Source of the DNA: Acanthaster planci
Taxonomy: Eukaryota; Echinodermata; Asteroidea; Valvatida; Acanthasteridae
Assembly: GCF_001949145.1 (NCBI RefSeq)
Contig: NW_019091464.1
Span: 17,386 to 62,921 of the forward strand
Direction of reading: 5' to 3'
Length of the DNA stretch: 45,536 bases
Position numbers and translations under genes: made by a program. Below are positions 42,101-45,536 of the stretch, piece after piece. A model generated the notes under the pieces. The model saw nothing but the letters and a program-made list of their open reading frames with translations, had not been told where the DNA came from and did not search any database. Each line of letters opens with the position of its first letter. Within the stretch, counting starts at the first letter, position 1.

Positions 42101-45100
42101 AAGTAGGAGTGGCTAATGTCCATATGTCCCCTCCTTATTAGTTATGCCGCTGCCGACACACTGAAAACAATCATCTGTGCTACAGAAAGCCTATAGGGTT
42201 TGCTTGCAAATGACAATATTTCAAGCCAAATGATGCTACACAAGATACGTTTTGATATCTCTCACAACCTCTAACTTGACTACCTTTAACATTTCAAAAT
42301 AATTACTGTGTGTATATGTGCATCCGCTGATGAAACATATGTACCTATATATATATACCATACCTAGCACCGTAAAGTTGAAGGAGGATGAGGCTGGGCA
42401 GTCAGCAGCATTTGTGACTTGACAGGTGACAGTATGAGATCCAACTCCAAATGCACCTCCTGTAAGCCTGACTGCAGCTCCTGATGGGGAGTCTGTACAA
42501 ATGATGGGCCGACTGTCAGAGTTGATTGCTGTGACTGCAGGCCAGGTTATAGTAGCAGTTGGCAGGCCCTCATCAGTGTTTTGATCGCCGACAGCAGGTA
42601 CAGATAGTGATGGGGATGCTACAAGGAAAAAAAGAACAAAGCAAACATAACAAACTCTAAAAAATTATCACAGAATATTTTATCCAAGCACATTGAAACG
42701 TTTTAACTTCCACAGATTCACCGATGTGTGTGCGTAACAAAAGAACAATTCTAAAATAGGTTTTCCCAGTCATTCTTCACATCCATGTCACACAAATTCA
42801 CCAGAACGGTACTTCAATTATATCCCCAAAAGTTGTGGAGCGTAATTCCTATAATTCTGATTTCAAAATGCCACCAAAGGATTTCTTTTAAGGTACAGAA
42901 TCAAACAAATTTCTCACAGTATTCTAATTCATCCTAATTTTCAAAAAATCATCCCACAAAGCACAAGCATTGTACTGAAAAACCAAATTGCTCTTTTGTC
43001 AATCATTTTGGAAATTTCATCCCTTTAACCCAGACATGGATATTTAAGGTGACAAAATTTATCATAAGCTACCAACACAAGTCTATTCCTGATTTTTGTG
43101 TTAATTTTGCAAAGATGATTCATAAAAATTAGACAAATGTTGTAAGTCAAAAAAATACGAGTTATATTCAAAAGAAGTCTAAAGGATGTGACACATTTGC
43201 CAAAAGAATGATCAAGTTTATCATAAACAGAATACAATGGCCAAATTGCCCAAATTAAGTGCGAAGTATGAACCTTTCACATTTTCAATGCAGTGTCAAT
43301 TTCTAGATTATATAATAGCAATGAGGATAATTAAAATGCAACAAATGCAATCTACTGGTGGCTTTTGGGGAAATTGAAAGTAGGAATTAAGATAAACATT
43401 GCTGGTGGCCAAACTAAATATTTTTTCTCGGGAGTCTGTATGAAATGCTGGTGTTAAAATAATTGGAAATCCTATATTGTGTATGAGCTACAAATGCACA
43501 TAAATACAAGTGTTTCAGATACATGTATCTTCCAACATTACTGGACAACGTATGCTGCTTAAAGGCACCTTTCCATATGCACGTCAACACTTGCGCCAAG
43601 CGTTGCATATCCGTCAAAATCACTTCCGGGGCAACTTTGATGGCCGAACACAACGCACTTGTGTGTTATGTTAATGCATGGAGGCAATGTTTGTGTCTGA
43701 GAAAGTGAAACGCAAGAATGCATTGTGTATGAAATGTGCTTCAAAAACGTACATCTGGAAAAGTGCTTTACTGGTGAAAAAAATTAATCCAGTCCTCCGG
43801 GAGACAATTCGCAAAAAACATGGGAATTAACAGTGACAGGAACCAAGTAGGAGGCCTTCAAATGTTTTTTTCATATTTTACGTGTTGTGTCTGAGCTTAT
43901 AGTGAAAATCAAATATAACTTGTGACAGGTAACATCATCAGTCCAGCAATGGAAAGTTTCCACTGTGGAAGACGTTAATAATTTTAAAAAGACCAACAGC
44001 AATCACCTATAAACTTTTTCAAATGTATCATACGGCAATTGTTATAGTTGCCTTTCCCATGCAACGTACATTTTCAGTGATGAAACACTAGGAAAAAGGA
44101 AATTAAAACAGCATAAATCATTGCAACAGAAGGTTATCTACAAGTAAAAAGATGCTGATATTACCAAATTAATACCTGAGATCGTGATAGTAAATGTACA
44201 CATTCCTGAGTTTTCCGAAGAATCCTGTGCTGTACAGGTAACAGTTGTCACGCCTATAGGGTACACTCCGCCTGAAGTCACTGCGTTGTTGTCTTGATCT
44301 CGACATGTGATAGCACTAATAGGACCATCAACATCGTCCACTGCTGAAGGTTGTGTAAGCCAGTCAACCACTGCATCATTACCCGCAGTGCAATCCTCAA
44401 AACTCATTGCTGGGCAAGTAACTGCTGGACCTACAGTATCTAAGGCATTCACAAAGAATTAAAACAGAGGGATGAGCAATCTATGGAACACAATTTCCAA
44501 CAAAGGCCCTGACAGCATGAATAACAAAATACTTATTTTTGTTGCAATAGGCAAACCCAGCTCGGACCATCCTTACATGAAAAAGGTCTTGACATTCACC
44601 TATCTTACCTGCGCAAATACATGTGTACCGAAAAACTGTTAAACTTCTAAAGTGCAATAACTGTCCAAACGTAGGCTGCTCTTTGCTTTACTATCAAGGT
44701 TTTACAGCTCCTGAACACTGCGATGTTCAAAAATAAATAAAACTGAAAATTAATCCATATATGTATGTCATACTGGTCACAGAAAACACAAATGTTCAGA
44801 GTAGCATTCATTACCTGGTGGTACTGATGAGGTGGTGGCGGGTGGCTCTGGTGTGGTGGTAAAGTCAAGGCCTAATGTGGTTGTGGCATCTGAACTTGAT
44901 GTGGTGGTGTATGGGCCCGATGTGGTGGTGGTATCAGGGCTAGATGTTGTTGTGGCATCTGGTCCTGATGTGGTTGTGGCATTTGGCTCTGATGTAGTGG
45001 TAGCAACTGGGCCTGATGTAGTGGTGGCATCAGGGCTTAATGTGGTTGTTGTGTCTGGGCTAGATGTGGTTGTGGCATCTGGCCCTGATGTGGTTGTGAC

Positions 45101-45536
45101 ATCTGGACTTGATGTGGTGGTGTCTGGCCCTGATGTGGTGGTGGCATCTGGCCTAGATGCGGTTGTGGTGTCTGGGCTAAATGTGGTTGTGGCATCTGGC
45201 CCTGATGTGGTTGTGGCATCAGGGCTAGATGTGGTTGTGGCATCTGGACTTGATGTGGTGGTGTCTGGTCCTGATGTTGTGGTGGCATCTGGGCTAGATG
45301 CGGTTGTGGTGTTTGGGCTAGATGTGGTTGTGGCATCTGGCCCTGATGTGGTTGTGGCATCAGGGCTAGATGTGGTTGTAACATCTGGCCCTGATGTGGT
45401 TGTGGCATCTGGCCCTGATGTGGTTGTGGCATCTGGCCCTGATGTGGTTGTGGCATCTGGCCCTGATGTGGTTGTGGCATCAGGGCTAGATGTGGTTGTG
45501 GTGTCTGGGCTAGATGCGGTTGTGGCATCTGGCCCT
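6059..45536 (-). CDS. Giant MUC4-like transmembrane mucin (mucin-HYR-NIDO-AMOP-VWD-EGF-SEA-TM), 5' partial, 49 exons
   Basis: One gene spans nearly the whole window. Exons 5' to 3' (plus coordinates): >45536-44815, 44439-44176, 42618-42364, 41631-41368, 40023-39769, 39241-38978, 37942-37875, 37649-37560, 36820-36641, 35077-34937, 34043-33593, 32809-32636, 31391-31281, 30094-29874, 29581-29503, 29396-29232, 28564-28448, 27947-27687, 27289-27134, 26736-26555, 26038-25858, 25277-25131, 24520-24389, 24000-23881, 23071-22826, 22348-22229, 21542-21417, 20243-20115, 19649-19512, 19050-18802, 18443-18303, 17051-16926, 16334-16209, 15684-15566, 15381-15144, 14469-14356, 13567-13448, 13274-13155, 12493-12398, 11281-11186, 10344-10243, 9699-9565, 9374-9262, 8998-8779, 8568-8475, 7814-7717, 7323-7007, 6332-6255, 6112-6059. 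Phases agree at every junction; the sum is 8515 bp, which leaves exactly one partial codon at the window edge. NIDO-AMOP-VWD-EGF-TM is the MUC4 order. Likely a cell-surface glycoprotein of a mucosal or matrix-secreting epithelium (inference). An exon could be hidden in the N gap. Confidence 0.92.
6255..6332 (-). CDS. Exon 48: cytoplasmic tail
   Basis: 78 bp, phase 0 to 0, 26 residues: [20 protein letters not shown] then YRENER. Acceptor TTCCACAG, donor ACGA|GTATGT. No known signalling motif is certain. Confidence 0.86.
7007..7323 (-). CDS. Exon 47: transmembrane helix and most of the cytoplasmic tail
   Basis: 317 bp, phase 1 to 0. [20 protein letters not shown] followed by [10 protein letters not shown] is a clear membrane helix, ended by the basic stop-transfer RRR. 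The tail is rich in Tyr and charged residues ([25 protein letters not shown]) and carries a duplicated [10 protein letters not shown] coded by a 15-bp tandem repeat at 7094-7123. Orientation is type I. Donor ACAG|GTGAGT. Confidence 0.93.
7717..8568 (-). CDS. Exons 45-46: juxtamembrane EGF 24, split by a phase-2 intron
   Basis: Exons 8568-8475 (phase 1 to 2) and 7814-7717 (phase 2 to 1). [19 protein letters not shown] and ITYSC join to [12 protein letters not shown], giving a complete EGF only after splicing. A short Thr-rich stalk ([14 protein letters not shown]) follows before the membrane. This is the only phase-2 junction found in the gene. Confidence 0.88.
8779..9374 (-). CDS. Exons 43-44: SEA domain 2 with GSVVV self-cleavage motif
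   Basis: Exons 9374-9262 (phase 1 to 0) and 8998-8779 (phase 0 to 1), the same exon plan as SEA 1. Residues include [38 protein letters not shown] and then [24 protein letters not shown] (8912-8926) matches the SEA autoproteolysis motif known from MUC1, where the chain breaks between Gly and Ser and the halves stay bound. It sits about 110 residues before the membrane helix, as in cleaved SEA mucins. Confidence 0.86.
9565..9699 (-). CDS. Exon 42: divergent EGF 23
   Basis: 135 bp, 1 to 1. [34 protein letters not shown] and SSVCQ. The Cys pattern is EGF-like but the last loop is unusually hydrophobic. It precedes SEA 2. Confidence 0.8.
10243..10344 (-). CDS. Exon 41: short EGF 22
   Basis: 102 bp, 1 to 1. 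[20 protein letters not shown] then [14 protein letters not shown]. Acceptor CTCTAG, donor GAAA|GTAAGA. Confidence 0.86.
11186..11281 (-). CDS. Exon 40: short EGF 21
   Basis: 96 bp, 1 to 1, the same length and plan as exon 39: [19 protein letters not shown] then [13 protein letters not shown]. Confidence 0.88.
11471..12046. other. Assembly gap (576 N)
   Basis: An unbroken run of N lies in the intron between exon 39 and exon 40. Both flanking exons are phase 1, so the frame is kept whether or not a symmetric EGF exon is hidden here. Confidence 0.99.
12398..12493 (-). CDS. Exon 39: short EGF 20
   Basis: 96 bp, 1 to 1. [20 protein letters not shown] then [14 protein letters not shown] shortened EGF with a CxCxC arrangement. 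The next exon lies beyond the assembly gap. Confidence 0.87.
13155..13274 (-). CDS. Exon 38: EGF 19
   Basis: 120 bp, 1 to 1. [19 protein letters not shown] and [17 protein letters not shown]. Acceptor ATAAAG, donor ACTG|GTAAGG. Confidence 0.9.
13448..13567 (-). CDS. Exon 37: EGF 18
   Basis: 120 bp, 1 to 1. [15 protein letters not shown] and [15 protein letters not shown]. Donor ACAG|GTGAGG. Confidence 0.9.
14356..14469 (-). CDS. Exon 36: EGF 17
   Basis: 114 bp, 1 to 1. [17 protein letters not shown] then [17 protein letters not shown]: a classic NGGTC / GFxGxxC non-calcium EGF. Confidence 0.9.
15144..15684 (-). CDS. Exons 34-35: SEA domain 1
   Basis: Exons 15684-15566 (phase 1 to 0) and 15381-15144 (phase 0 to 1). 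The region has [26 protein letters not shown], then [32 protein letters not shown] and the second helix [15 protein letters not shown]. Length, exon structure and the beta-strand-rich VLVRFVINL core fit a SEA domain. At the position of the self-cleavage turn it has ELSVLV rather than GSVVV, so it is probably not cleaved (inference). Confidence 0.78.
16209..16334 (-). CDS. Exon 33: calcium-binding EGF 16
   Basis: 126 bp, 1 to 1. [34 protein letters not shown] and TTCQG. Last of the cbEGF array before SEA 1. Confidence 0.89.
16926..17051 (-). CDS. Exon 32: calcium-binding EGF 15
   Basis: 126 bp, 1 to 1. [35 protein letters not shown] and QCVG. Donor GTAG|GTAAGT. Confidence 0.9.
17527..17790. 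repeat. Dispersed repeat family, copy 1
   Basis: The segment TGCTATTCTAATGAACTG followed by TGTTCACCCTGTGACTTGTG aligns with copies at 21700-21910 and, inverted, 36155-36325. It runs directly into the minisatellite at 17781. Confidence 0.7.
17781..18240. repeat. Minisatellite, GGTCTTGTGWCT units
   Basis: Units of 10-12 bp such as GGTCTTGTGACT and GGTCTTGTGTCT are repeated over about 450 bp, broken at about 17925-17965 by a non-repeat segment. It lies in the intron between exons 31 and 32. Open frames here ([11 protein letters not shown]) are by-products of the repeat. Confidence 0.92.
18303..18443 (-). CDS. Exon 31: calcium-binding EGF 14
   Basis: 141 bp, 1 to 1. [32 protein letters not shown] and a longer last loop to RQCDG. 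Donor GATG|GTAAAC. Confidence 0.9.
18802..19050 (-). CDS. Exon 30: two calcium-binding EGFs (12 and 13)
   Basis: 249 bp, 1 to 1. First: [18 protein letters not shown] with [12 protein letters not shown]. Second: [18 protein letters not shown] with [14 protein letters not shown]. This is the second exon in the array carrying an EGF pair. Confidence 0.91.
19159..19212. repeat. 27-bp tandem duplication
   Basis: Two copies of AAAACGATTSCAGAAGCACA plus ACATYGG lie next to each other in the intron upstream of exon 30, differing at two positions. Confidence 0.9.
19512..19649 (-). CDS. Exon 29: calcium-binding EGF 11
   Basis: 138 bp, 1 to 1. [35 protein letters not shown] and GTVCS. Donor TCAA|GTAAGT. 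Confidence 0.9.
20115..20243 (-). CDS. Exon 28: calcium-binding EGF 10
   Basis: 129 bp, 1 to 1. [34 protein letters not shown] and QRSCSG. Donor TCAG|GTGTGT. Confidence 0.9.
21417..21542 (-). CDS. Exon 27: EGF 9, non-calcium type
   Basis: 126 bp, 1 to 1. It reads [17 protein letters not shown], then [13 protein letters not shown] and MVCEG. It lacks the DxDEC start of its neighbours and has an inserted Asn-Gly segment. Acceptor TTCTAG. Confidence 0.86.
21700..21910. repeat. Dispersed repeat family, copy 2
   Basis: CATCACAAGTCATTCAGTCT, then AAGCTATTCAAATGAACTGT and GGTTACT match the other two copies. It lies in the intron between exons 26 and 27. Confidence 0.7.
22229..22348 (-). CDS. Exon 26: calcium-binding EGF 8
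   Basis: 120 bp, 1 to 1. [31 protein letters not shown] and DGSCVG. The third Cys follows the second closely (CRQEC), as in fibrillin- and LDLR-type cbEGFs. Confidence 0.9.
22826..23071 (-). CDS. Exon 25: two EGF modules (6 and 7)
   Basis: 246 bp, 1 to 1, without an internal intron. The first module starts [18 protein letters not shown]; the second starts [18 protein letters not shown] and ends [11 protein letters not shown]. This is one of two exons carrying a pair of EGFs, probably through loss of the intervening intron or retroposition of a spliced pair (inference). Confidence 0.9.
23464..23546. mobile_element. 83-bp hAT-like MITE with 8-bp target duplication
   Basis: The element starts CAGTGGTGTAACTATA and ends TATTACGCCACTG, giving imperfect terminal inverted repeats of the CAGTGGCGTAA type. 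It is flanked on both sides by TGCAGAAT (23456-23463 and 23547-23554), an exact 8-bp target duplication. Eight-base duplications and CAG-starting ends suit the hAT superfamily. It has no coding capacity and lies in the intron between exons 24 and 25. Confidence 0.85.
23881..24000 (-). CDS. Exon 24: calcium-binding EGF 5
   Basis: 120 bp, 1 to 1. [33 protein letters not shown] and GFTCAG. Acceptor TTTTAG, donor GCAG|GTATGA. Confidence 0.9.
24389..24520 (-). CDS. Exon 23: calcium-binding EGF 4
   Basis: 132 bp, 1 to 1. [32 protein letters not shown] and DGTFCQG give six Cys in cbEGF spacing. Donor CAAG|GTTTGT. Confidence 0.9.
25131..25277 (-). CDS. Exon 22: calcium-binding EGF 3
   Basis: 147 bp, 1 to 1. 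It starts [11 protein letters not shown], has a longer first loop ([11 protein letters not shown]), and ends [18 protein letters not shown]. The DIDEC start and the N..C-type core mark a calcium-binding EGF, the first of a long rod-like array. Confidence 0.9.
25858..26038 (-). CDS. Exon 21: EGF 1 (end) and EGF 2
   Basis: 181 bp, phase 0 to 1. [17 protein letters not shown] closes EGF 1 with the CxC...GWxGxxC pattern. [20 protein letters not shown] with the ending [17 protein letters not shown] is EGF 2. Donor ATTG|GTGTGT. Confidence 0.88.
26555..26736 (-). CDS. Exon 20: end of cadherin-like module, start of EGF 1
   Basis: 182 bp, phase 1 to 0. [17 protein letters not shown] and [11 protein letters not shown] close the beta-sandwich, then [14 protein letters not shown] opens the first EGF-like module, completed in exon 21. 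Donor TTTGGT|GTAAGT. Confidence 0.88.
27134..27289 (-). CDS. Exon 19: cadherin-like / E-set module
   Basis: 156 bp, phase 1 to 1. [20 protein letters not shown] and [15 protein letters not shown] resemble a cadherin-like (dystroglycan-type) beta-sandwich, with the DPDGD calcium-type loop. The second half of the module is in exon 20 ([20 protein letters not shown]). Acceptor CCTAG, donor CCAG|GTCAGT. Confidence 0.85.
27687..30094 (-). CDS. Exons 14-18: von Willebrand type D domain with GDPH motif
   Basis: Exons 30094-29874, 29581-29503, 29396-29232, 28564-28448 and 27947-27687. VWD starts [23 protein letters not shown], continues with [25 protein letters not shown] and the C-terminal signature [15 protein letters not shown] followed by [17 protein letters not shown] lies at 30072-30083. 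In MUC4, MUC2 and MUC5AC the Asp-Pro bond in GDPH can break spontaneously at low pH. Exon 18 adds the region with [20 protein letters not shown], typical after VWD in MUC4. I chose donor GCAA|GTATGC for exon 18; a weaker one a few bases downstream (CAGG|GTTTAA) is also in phase. Confidence 0.9.
28659..28790 (+). mobile_element. Truncated CAGTGGCGT-type element
   Basis: It begins CAGTGGCGTGACTAGGA and contains two GGGGGCACCAGC segments like the interior of the MITE at 23464. The opposite end is not found. It lies in the intron between exons 16 and 17. Confidence 0.5.
30095..31280. other. Intron between AMOP and VWD exons
   Basis: AT-rich, about 1.2 kb. I see no exon or repeat in it beyond poly-T tracts. 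The exons on both sides join in frame without it. Confidence 0.5.
31281..31391 (-). CDS. Exon 13: end of AMOP, link to VWD
   Basis: 111 bp, phase 1 to 1, acceptor GACAG, donor AGGA|GTAAGT. It reads [19 protein letters not shown] and then [15 protein letters not shown], leading straight into WFFGDPHL of the VWD domain. The CC...C..YxxKRP...YxPP linker before GDPH is characteristic of MUC4-like proteins. Confidence 0.88.
32272..32378. repeat. (GACT)n-(GACC)n-(GACT)n microsatellite
   Basis: A tetranucleotide array of GACT units with a central block of GACC units (one interrupted by GACCAACC), in the intron between exons 12 and 13. Confidence 0.96.
32636..32809 (-). CDS. Exon 12: central AMOP exon
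   Basis: 174 bp, phase 1 to 1, between CATCTAG and TTTC|GTAAGC. It reads [16 protein letters not shown], then [14 protein letters not shown], and ends SPVYDQLRF. The CCY motif with a following Gly-Leu and Gly-rich turn is the AMOP signature. Including it restores the expected AMOP Cys and gives a clean codon (C|AG, Gln) with exon 13, whereas skipping it would create a stop at the normal acceptor of exon 13. Confidence 0.86.
33593..37942 (-). CDS. Exons 7-11: NIDO domain, running into the start of AMOP
   Basis: Exons 37942-37875, 37649-37560, 36820-36641, 35077-34937 and 34043-33593; the junctions between them are all phase 0. The translation begins [10 protein letters not shown] and has [42 protein letters not shown], then ARWALAITW and [10 protein letters not shown]. 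This is the nidogen extracellular (NIDO) pattern, with the strand-turn-strand FxDNG and AFWxDVD motifs. The 451-bp exon 11 continues with VGRWIYQID and then [10 protein letters not shown] and [16 protein letters not shown], the first half of AMOP. It contains a run RRRR at 33696-33707. Confidence 0.91.
35375..35865. repeat. Region rich in ACTTGAGTC/GACTCGAGTC words
   Basis: Clusters of ACTTGAGTCGAGTCAAGT-like words lie at 35380-35470 and 35700-35865 around a non-repetitive centre. The arms are partly inverted, as in a fold-back element or a degenerate satellite. Confidence 0.55.
36155..36325. repeat. Dispersed repeat family, copy 3 (inverted)
   Basis: ACAGTTCATTTGAATAGCTT is the reverse complement of the core of copy 2, and flanking CACAAGTC words also match. 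It lies in the intron between exons 9 and 10. Confidence 0.7.
37943..38977. other. Intron between HYR and NIDO exons
   Basis: About 1 kb. It contains a G-run near 38385 and an open stretch at 38749-39003 that is only read-through of exon 6 and intron on the minus strand. Nothing functional is apparent. Confidence 0.5.
38978..39241 (-). CDS. Exon 6: HYR domain, type A (third)
   Basis: 264 bp, phase 1 to 1. The core [16 protein letters not shown] and [17 protein letters not shown] match exon 4. The donor is ACA|GTATGT; reading through it would give the codons YSM and a stop, so the splice is needed. It joins straight to the NIDO domain. Confidence 0.89.
39769..40023 (-). CDS. Exon 5: HYR-like domain, type B (second)
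   Basis: 255 bp, phase 1 to 1, nearly the same length and sequence as exon 3 ([52 protein letters not shown]). It has one more Cys than exon 3 in the NACDCP motif. Acceptor CGCAG, donor ATAG|GTACGG. Confidence 0.89.
40480..41240. repeat. Degenerate CAATGGT/ACCATTG block
   Basis: More than a dozen CAATGGT or ACCATTG words, many inside near-palindromes such as ACCAATGGTTACC, CAATGGTACACCATT and CAATGGTATACC, at irregular spacing. It is densest at 40480-40780 and lies in the intron between exons 4 and 5. Confidence 0.8.
41368..41631 (-). CDS. Exon 4: HYR domain, type A (second)
   Basis: 264 bp, phase 1 to 1, very similar to exon 2 and even closer to exon 6 (shared [16 protein letters not shown]-like core and [17 protein letters not shown]). 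Acceptor TTATCAG, donor TCTG|GTAAGC. Confidence 0.91.
41933..42152. mobile_element. Possible 220-bp insertion with CAG...CTG ends
   Basis: It starts CAGTAGTATAACTGGGA and ends TTAGTTATGCCGCTG, which can pair as imperfect inverted ends (CAGYRGYATAACT). The paralogous intron near 39523-39590 shares the flanks but appears to lack this segment. No target duplication is clear. Confidence 0.4.
42364..42618 (-). CDS. Exon 3: HYR-like domain, type B
   Basis: 255 bp, phase 1 to 1, 85 residues with no Met. It reads [17 protein letters not shown], then [42 protein letters not shown] and FNFTVLG. It has the W-P, FGVG-T-V-C and C-P spacing of an HYR domain but is a distinct subtype. Acceptor TTGTAG, donor CTAG|GTATGG. 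Confidence 0.88.
42619..44175. other. Intron 2, no further exon seen
   Basis: The part nearest exon 3 (to about 43020) is the duplicated intron sequence. 43556-43745 is a GC-richer island of unknown origin. No splice-flanked open segment in phase 1 was found. Confidence 0.5.
44176..44439 (-). CDS. Exon 2: HYR domain, type A (first)
   Basis: 264 bp, phase 1 to 1, 88 residues. The start [11 protein letters not shown], the core [16 protein letters not shown], then [14 protein letters not shown] and a final MCTFTITIS follow the HYR (hyalin repeat) pattern of CP, W..P...D..G, pvGtt.V.ytatD and C.F.v.V. HYR domains are immunoglobulin-like adhesion modules. Acceptor CCTTAG, donor TCAG|GTATTA. Confidence 0.9.
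44815..45536 (-). CDS. Exon 1 (partial): mucin Thr/Ser/Pro repeat domain
   Basis: The reading frame in phase with all downstream exons gives tandem 8-residue units such as [16 protein letters not shown] and ATTTSRPD, with some 7-residue units, for about 240 residues. Nearly every second residue is Thr or Ser, with Pro and Asp in each unit. This is the composition of a heavily O-glycosylated mucin domain. It has no Met and runs off the window. The last part before the HYR domains is a less regular TTTPEPP-type linker. The exon ends CAG|GTAATG in phase 1. Confidence 0.88.
44830..45536. repeat. 24-bp coding minisatellite (mucin VNTR)
   Basis: The plus strand carries tandem 24-bp units of the type GTGGTTGTGGCATCTGGCCC plus TGAT, with occasional 21-bp units. 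Units between about 45385 and 45480 are essentially identical, while units nearer 44850 are more diverged, so homogenisation is stronger toward the window edge. The array continues beyond 45536. Confidence 0.9.

Larger units (their letters stand above)
38978..43020. repeat. Intron-inclusive duplication of an HYR exon pair
   Basis: 38978-40425 and 41368-43020 align through exon A, the intron, exon B and several hundred bases beyond. Shared intron stretches include AAATTCCCTGGCACA, TTCTAAAATAGGTTTTCC and TCTAATTCATCC. The copies differ by indels, including the possible insertion at 41933. Confidence 0.88.

Noticed and set aside
43556-43745. Overlapping open frames on both strands in intron 2
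   Set aside because: No splice-compatible exon and no domain; possibly an old repeat, but no partner copy is visible in the window.
45037-45528. Minus-strand open frame rich in Pro, Gln and His (MPQPHL repeats)
   Set aside because: It is the 24-bp mucin repeat read in the wrong frame. The frame that joins the HYR exons gives ATTTSGPD.

Overview
This is a eukaryotic, animal-type window. Coding sequence is split into short exons with GT/AG borders, mostly separated by AT-rich introns of several hundred bases, and there are dispersed repeats, mini- and microsatellites and one assembly gap (576 Ns, 11471-12046). No prokaryotic features are present. The domain set (mucin repeats, HYR, NIDO, AMOP, VWD, EGF, SEA, transmembrane) points to a marine invertebrate. 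An anthozoan cnidarian (coral or anemone) is favoured because MUC4-like NIDO-AMOP-VWD-EGF 'mucin-like' proteins are known there, but the species cannot be fixed from this sequence alone.

Most of the window (6059 to beyond 45536, minus strand) is one very large gene. I reconstructed 49 exons by following splice sites and codon phase from exon to exon. They join into one open frame of about 2837 residues that ends in a stop codon at 6059-6061; the 5' end lies outside the window. From N to C terminus the protein has a Thr/Ser/Pro mucin domain of 8-residue repeats (44815 to >45536); five hyalin-repeat (HYR) domains of two alternating types (38978-44439); NIDO (about 33700-37942); AMOP (31281 to about 33750); VWD with a GDPH motif (about 27900-30094); a cadherin-like module (26660-27289); at least 24 EGF-like modules, 13 of the calcium-binding DIDEC/DINEC type, interrupted by two SEA domains (15144-15684 and 8779-9374); one transmembrane helix; and a tyrosine-rich cytoplasmic tail. 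The protein is best described as a giant MUC4-like membrane mucin with HYR and SEA domains added.

A second, smaller transcription unit appears to lie on the plus strand at the left edge (about 1260-3033), convergent with the mucin gene. Its last two exons are reasonably supported; its first exons and TATA box are tentative and the product is not recognised.

The notable non-coding structure is a perfect 34-bp-arm palindrome (2023-2092), an 83-bp hAT-like MITE with an exact 8-bp target duplication (23456-23554), a dispersed repeat family with three copies, one of which seems to have given rise to a 450-bp minisatellite (17781-18240), a GACT/GACC microsatellite (32272-32378), a dense CAATGGT/ACCATTG block (about 40480-41240), and an intron-inclusive duplication of a pair of HYR exons (38978-40425 against 41368-43020).
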